From assembly GCA_030770535.1 (NCBI GenBank), contig JASVEC010000003.1, forward strand, positions 1,116,001 to 1,180,000: a stretch of 64,000 nucleotides of DNA, read 5' to 3'. Under the pieces are notes generated by a model that was not told the origin of the DNA, did not search any database, and was given only the letters and a program-made list of their open reading frames with translations. The position numbers and the translations under genes were made by a program. The DNA comes from Batkoa obscura (taxonomy: Eukaryota > Entomophthoromycota > Entomophthoromycetes > Entomophthorales > Batkoaceae). This document shows, one piece after another, positions 62,591 through 64,000 of this stretch (positions within the stretch are counted from its first letter, which is position 1; every line of letters begins with the position of its first letter).

Positions 62591-63400
62591 TTAAAATAAA
62601 TTTAAAGCTGTAAAATAAGCTATGAAGAAGAGTTGGGAAGATAATGTAAAGTCTACAATAGAATGACTTGAAGGCTCATCTTTTTTACCAGTAGACTCAG
62701 AACTGGAACTGCTTTTACTTTTAGAATCAGAAGGGGCACTAGATTTATCATTACCAGAGGAGGTGCTAGCTTTAATATTATCGGAACTAGAGCTTTTTGA
62801 AGCTAAATCTAATTCAAAAGTACCTTTCTTTAAATGACGGGTAATTTCGCCTTTAGAATTTGGTTTATTTTTGTGATAAGCCCAAATAAAATCATTGCTT
62901 CCTTTACTATTGATATCCAAGCCTTCACTGAAACTCTTCTTTAACTTTCTAGTAAATGAAATTATCCTCTTATTGCCTGCTATTTTACTGCCTTTATCAT
63001 CAATTTTAATATCTTTAGAATCAACTTGCTTTGGAGGTTCATGGCCCGTACCTTTAGCATGCGTTACTTTAGGCTTATTCTTGTCGTCAAAATATGTAAT
63101 CTATTGAACAAAGAATTAGTATCAAATTAAAATAATCCCACTAAGCACTTACGAAAATCTCAGAGCCTTCCATACCGGTTCCAAGGCCAACTGCTATCCA
63201 TCCAAGTTCCTTTGGCCCCTCTACTGTAAACTTAGCTTCGTCACCGCTTGTTTGTACATCAAAACATAAATTTTCTTCTGGGCAGTCTAAAGCAAAGATG
63301 ATTAATACTGAATAAAAAATGTTGTTAATCACTTACTATTGGCACCAAATACATTTGTAATACAGAATGAAATAAATAAAAAAGATTCTATGAATTTCAT
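62591..63400 (-). CDS. Secreted DOMON-domain protein, probably GPI-anchored
   Basis: Three exons from ATG at 63400 (MKFIESFLFISFCITNVFGA, a signal peptide) to the stop at 62591-62593. The middle (CPEENLCFDVQTSGDEAKF, VEGPKELGWIAVGLGTGMEG, DFIWAYHKNKP) is a DOMON domain clearly related to that of the protein at 56656-57678, with the same CFD, VEGPK and WAY positions. In place of a b561 domain it has a Ser/Lys-rich stalk and a short hydrophobic C-terminus (SSQLFFIAYFTALNLF), the pattern of a GPI-anchored surface protein. DOMON domains bind haem or sugars. Both introns are GT-AG. It may act with the b561 protein as an outer redox partner; that is inference. Confidence 0.85.
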
Positions 63401-64000
63401 GTTTGATCTTAAAAGATAAGATAATCTTTTTCTTCTGATTTTATACTTTTAAATTTAGTCATCTGGTTTATTTTTATGGTTGCTTAATAAATTAATAAAT
63501 TTAAGATTTCACTAGCAAATAAGAATGAACCAAGAATTCTATTTTTTTAAAAAGTGATAATTTTATTTGAACTAAATAACATTTATAGTTATACATGTTT
63601 TTATAAACTAATTAAAAGATTAACTCTTATCATAGTTTTACTAAGATAATTGTTGTTTGCTTTTGTTTTACTTCAAAATAAAACAGCGATTAATTTAAAC
63701 TAGCAATAGCCTTTAAAATTGTTGAGCAAGCCTTATTTTTCACATAATGCTGAAAATAGAATATTAAAGTTATAGAGGAGTATAAAACTAACTTTTAATA
63801 TCCTAGTACAATAAAATGGTATAAACATTACACCAGGTTTTGAATATATAGTATAAAAATATAGTCATTTGTGATGAATTACTACTTTATTTTATAAATA
63901 GCTTATTGATGTAGACTTAGAAGCGGGATAGTAAGCAAAAATAATAGTGTATCATTAAGGAACAGATATGTTAATAAATGTACATTTGGATTTTATTCTT
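63401..64000. other. AT-rich right flank
   Basis: 5' region of the DOMON gene; no other gene visible. Confidence 0.4.

Overview
The window is very AT-rich nuclear DNA from a eukaryote, most likely an early-diverging (zygomycete-grade) fungus. The evidence is the set of housekeeping orthologues and the very short GT-AG introns, mostly about 38-60 nt, with CTAAT-like branch sites. Class II mitochondrial dihydroorotate dehydrogenase, an ABP1-type actin-binding protein and a SIP5-type RING protein fit fungi. A rhodopsin-like GPCR and a CHD6-9/Kismet-type remodeller point away from Dikarya. An Entomophthoromycotina/Conidiobolus-like source is my inference and is not proven. Most genes are split, so several had to be assembled by hand from exons; the clearest case is a complete 16-exon SPO11.

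Layout. 1-2.1 kb: MYG1 (-) and a tRNA-Thr. 2.5-5.6 kb: an island of mobile-element debris, with four copies of a ~103-bp MITE, two LTR-like repeats in opposite orientation and an F-box-type gene remnant between them. 6.0-15.3 kb: dense housekeeping block of URA9-type DHODH (+), VPS11 (+) and SEC21/gamma-COP (-). 15.3-19.3 kb: gene-poor, with a second remnant of the F-box family split by two MITEs. 19.3-27 kb: a small secreted protein (+), a TMEM42-like protein (-), a decayed MFS transporter (+), an unusual thioredoxin-like/F-box fusion (-) and ABP1 (-). 27.3-35.2 kb: a DUF4870-like membrane protein (+), IDI1 (-) and the CHD7-like remodeller (-). 38.1-42.1 kb: SIP5 (+) and an unrecognised multi-exon gene (-). 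45.3-54.6 kb: serine racemase-type enzyme (+) with a degraded duplicate, a GPCR (-), SPO11 (+) and the splicing factor SYF1 (-). 56.7-63.4 kb: a DOMON-cytochrome b561 protein (+), a RIM4-like three-RRM protein (+) and a GPI-type DOMON protein (-).

There are no operons; neighbours are divergent, convergent or co-directional with separate promoters. Themes that cut across the window are membrane traffic (VPS11, SEC21, ABP1), RNA and meiosis (SYF1, SPO11, RIM4-like), isoprenoid, pyrimidine and amino-acid metabolism, and surface or redox proteins (two DOMON proteins, GPCR). The spaces between genes are the landing sites of a TA-flanked MITE family with about 12 recognisable copies. I found no CRISPR array, rRNA or bacterial-style element.
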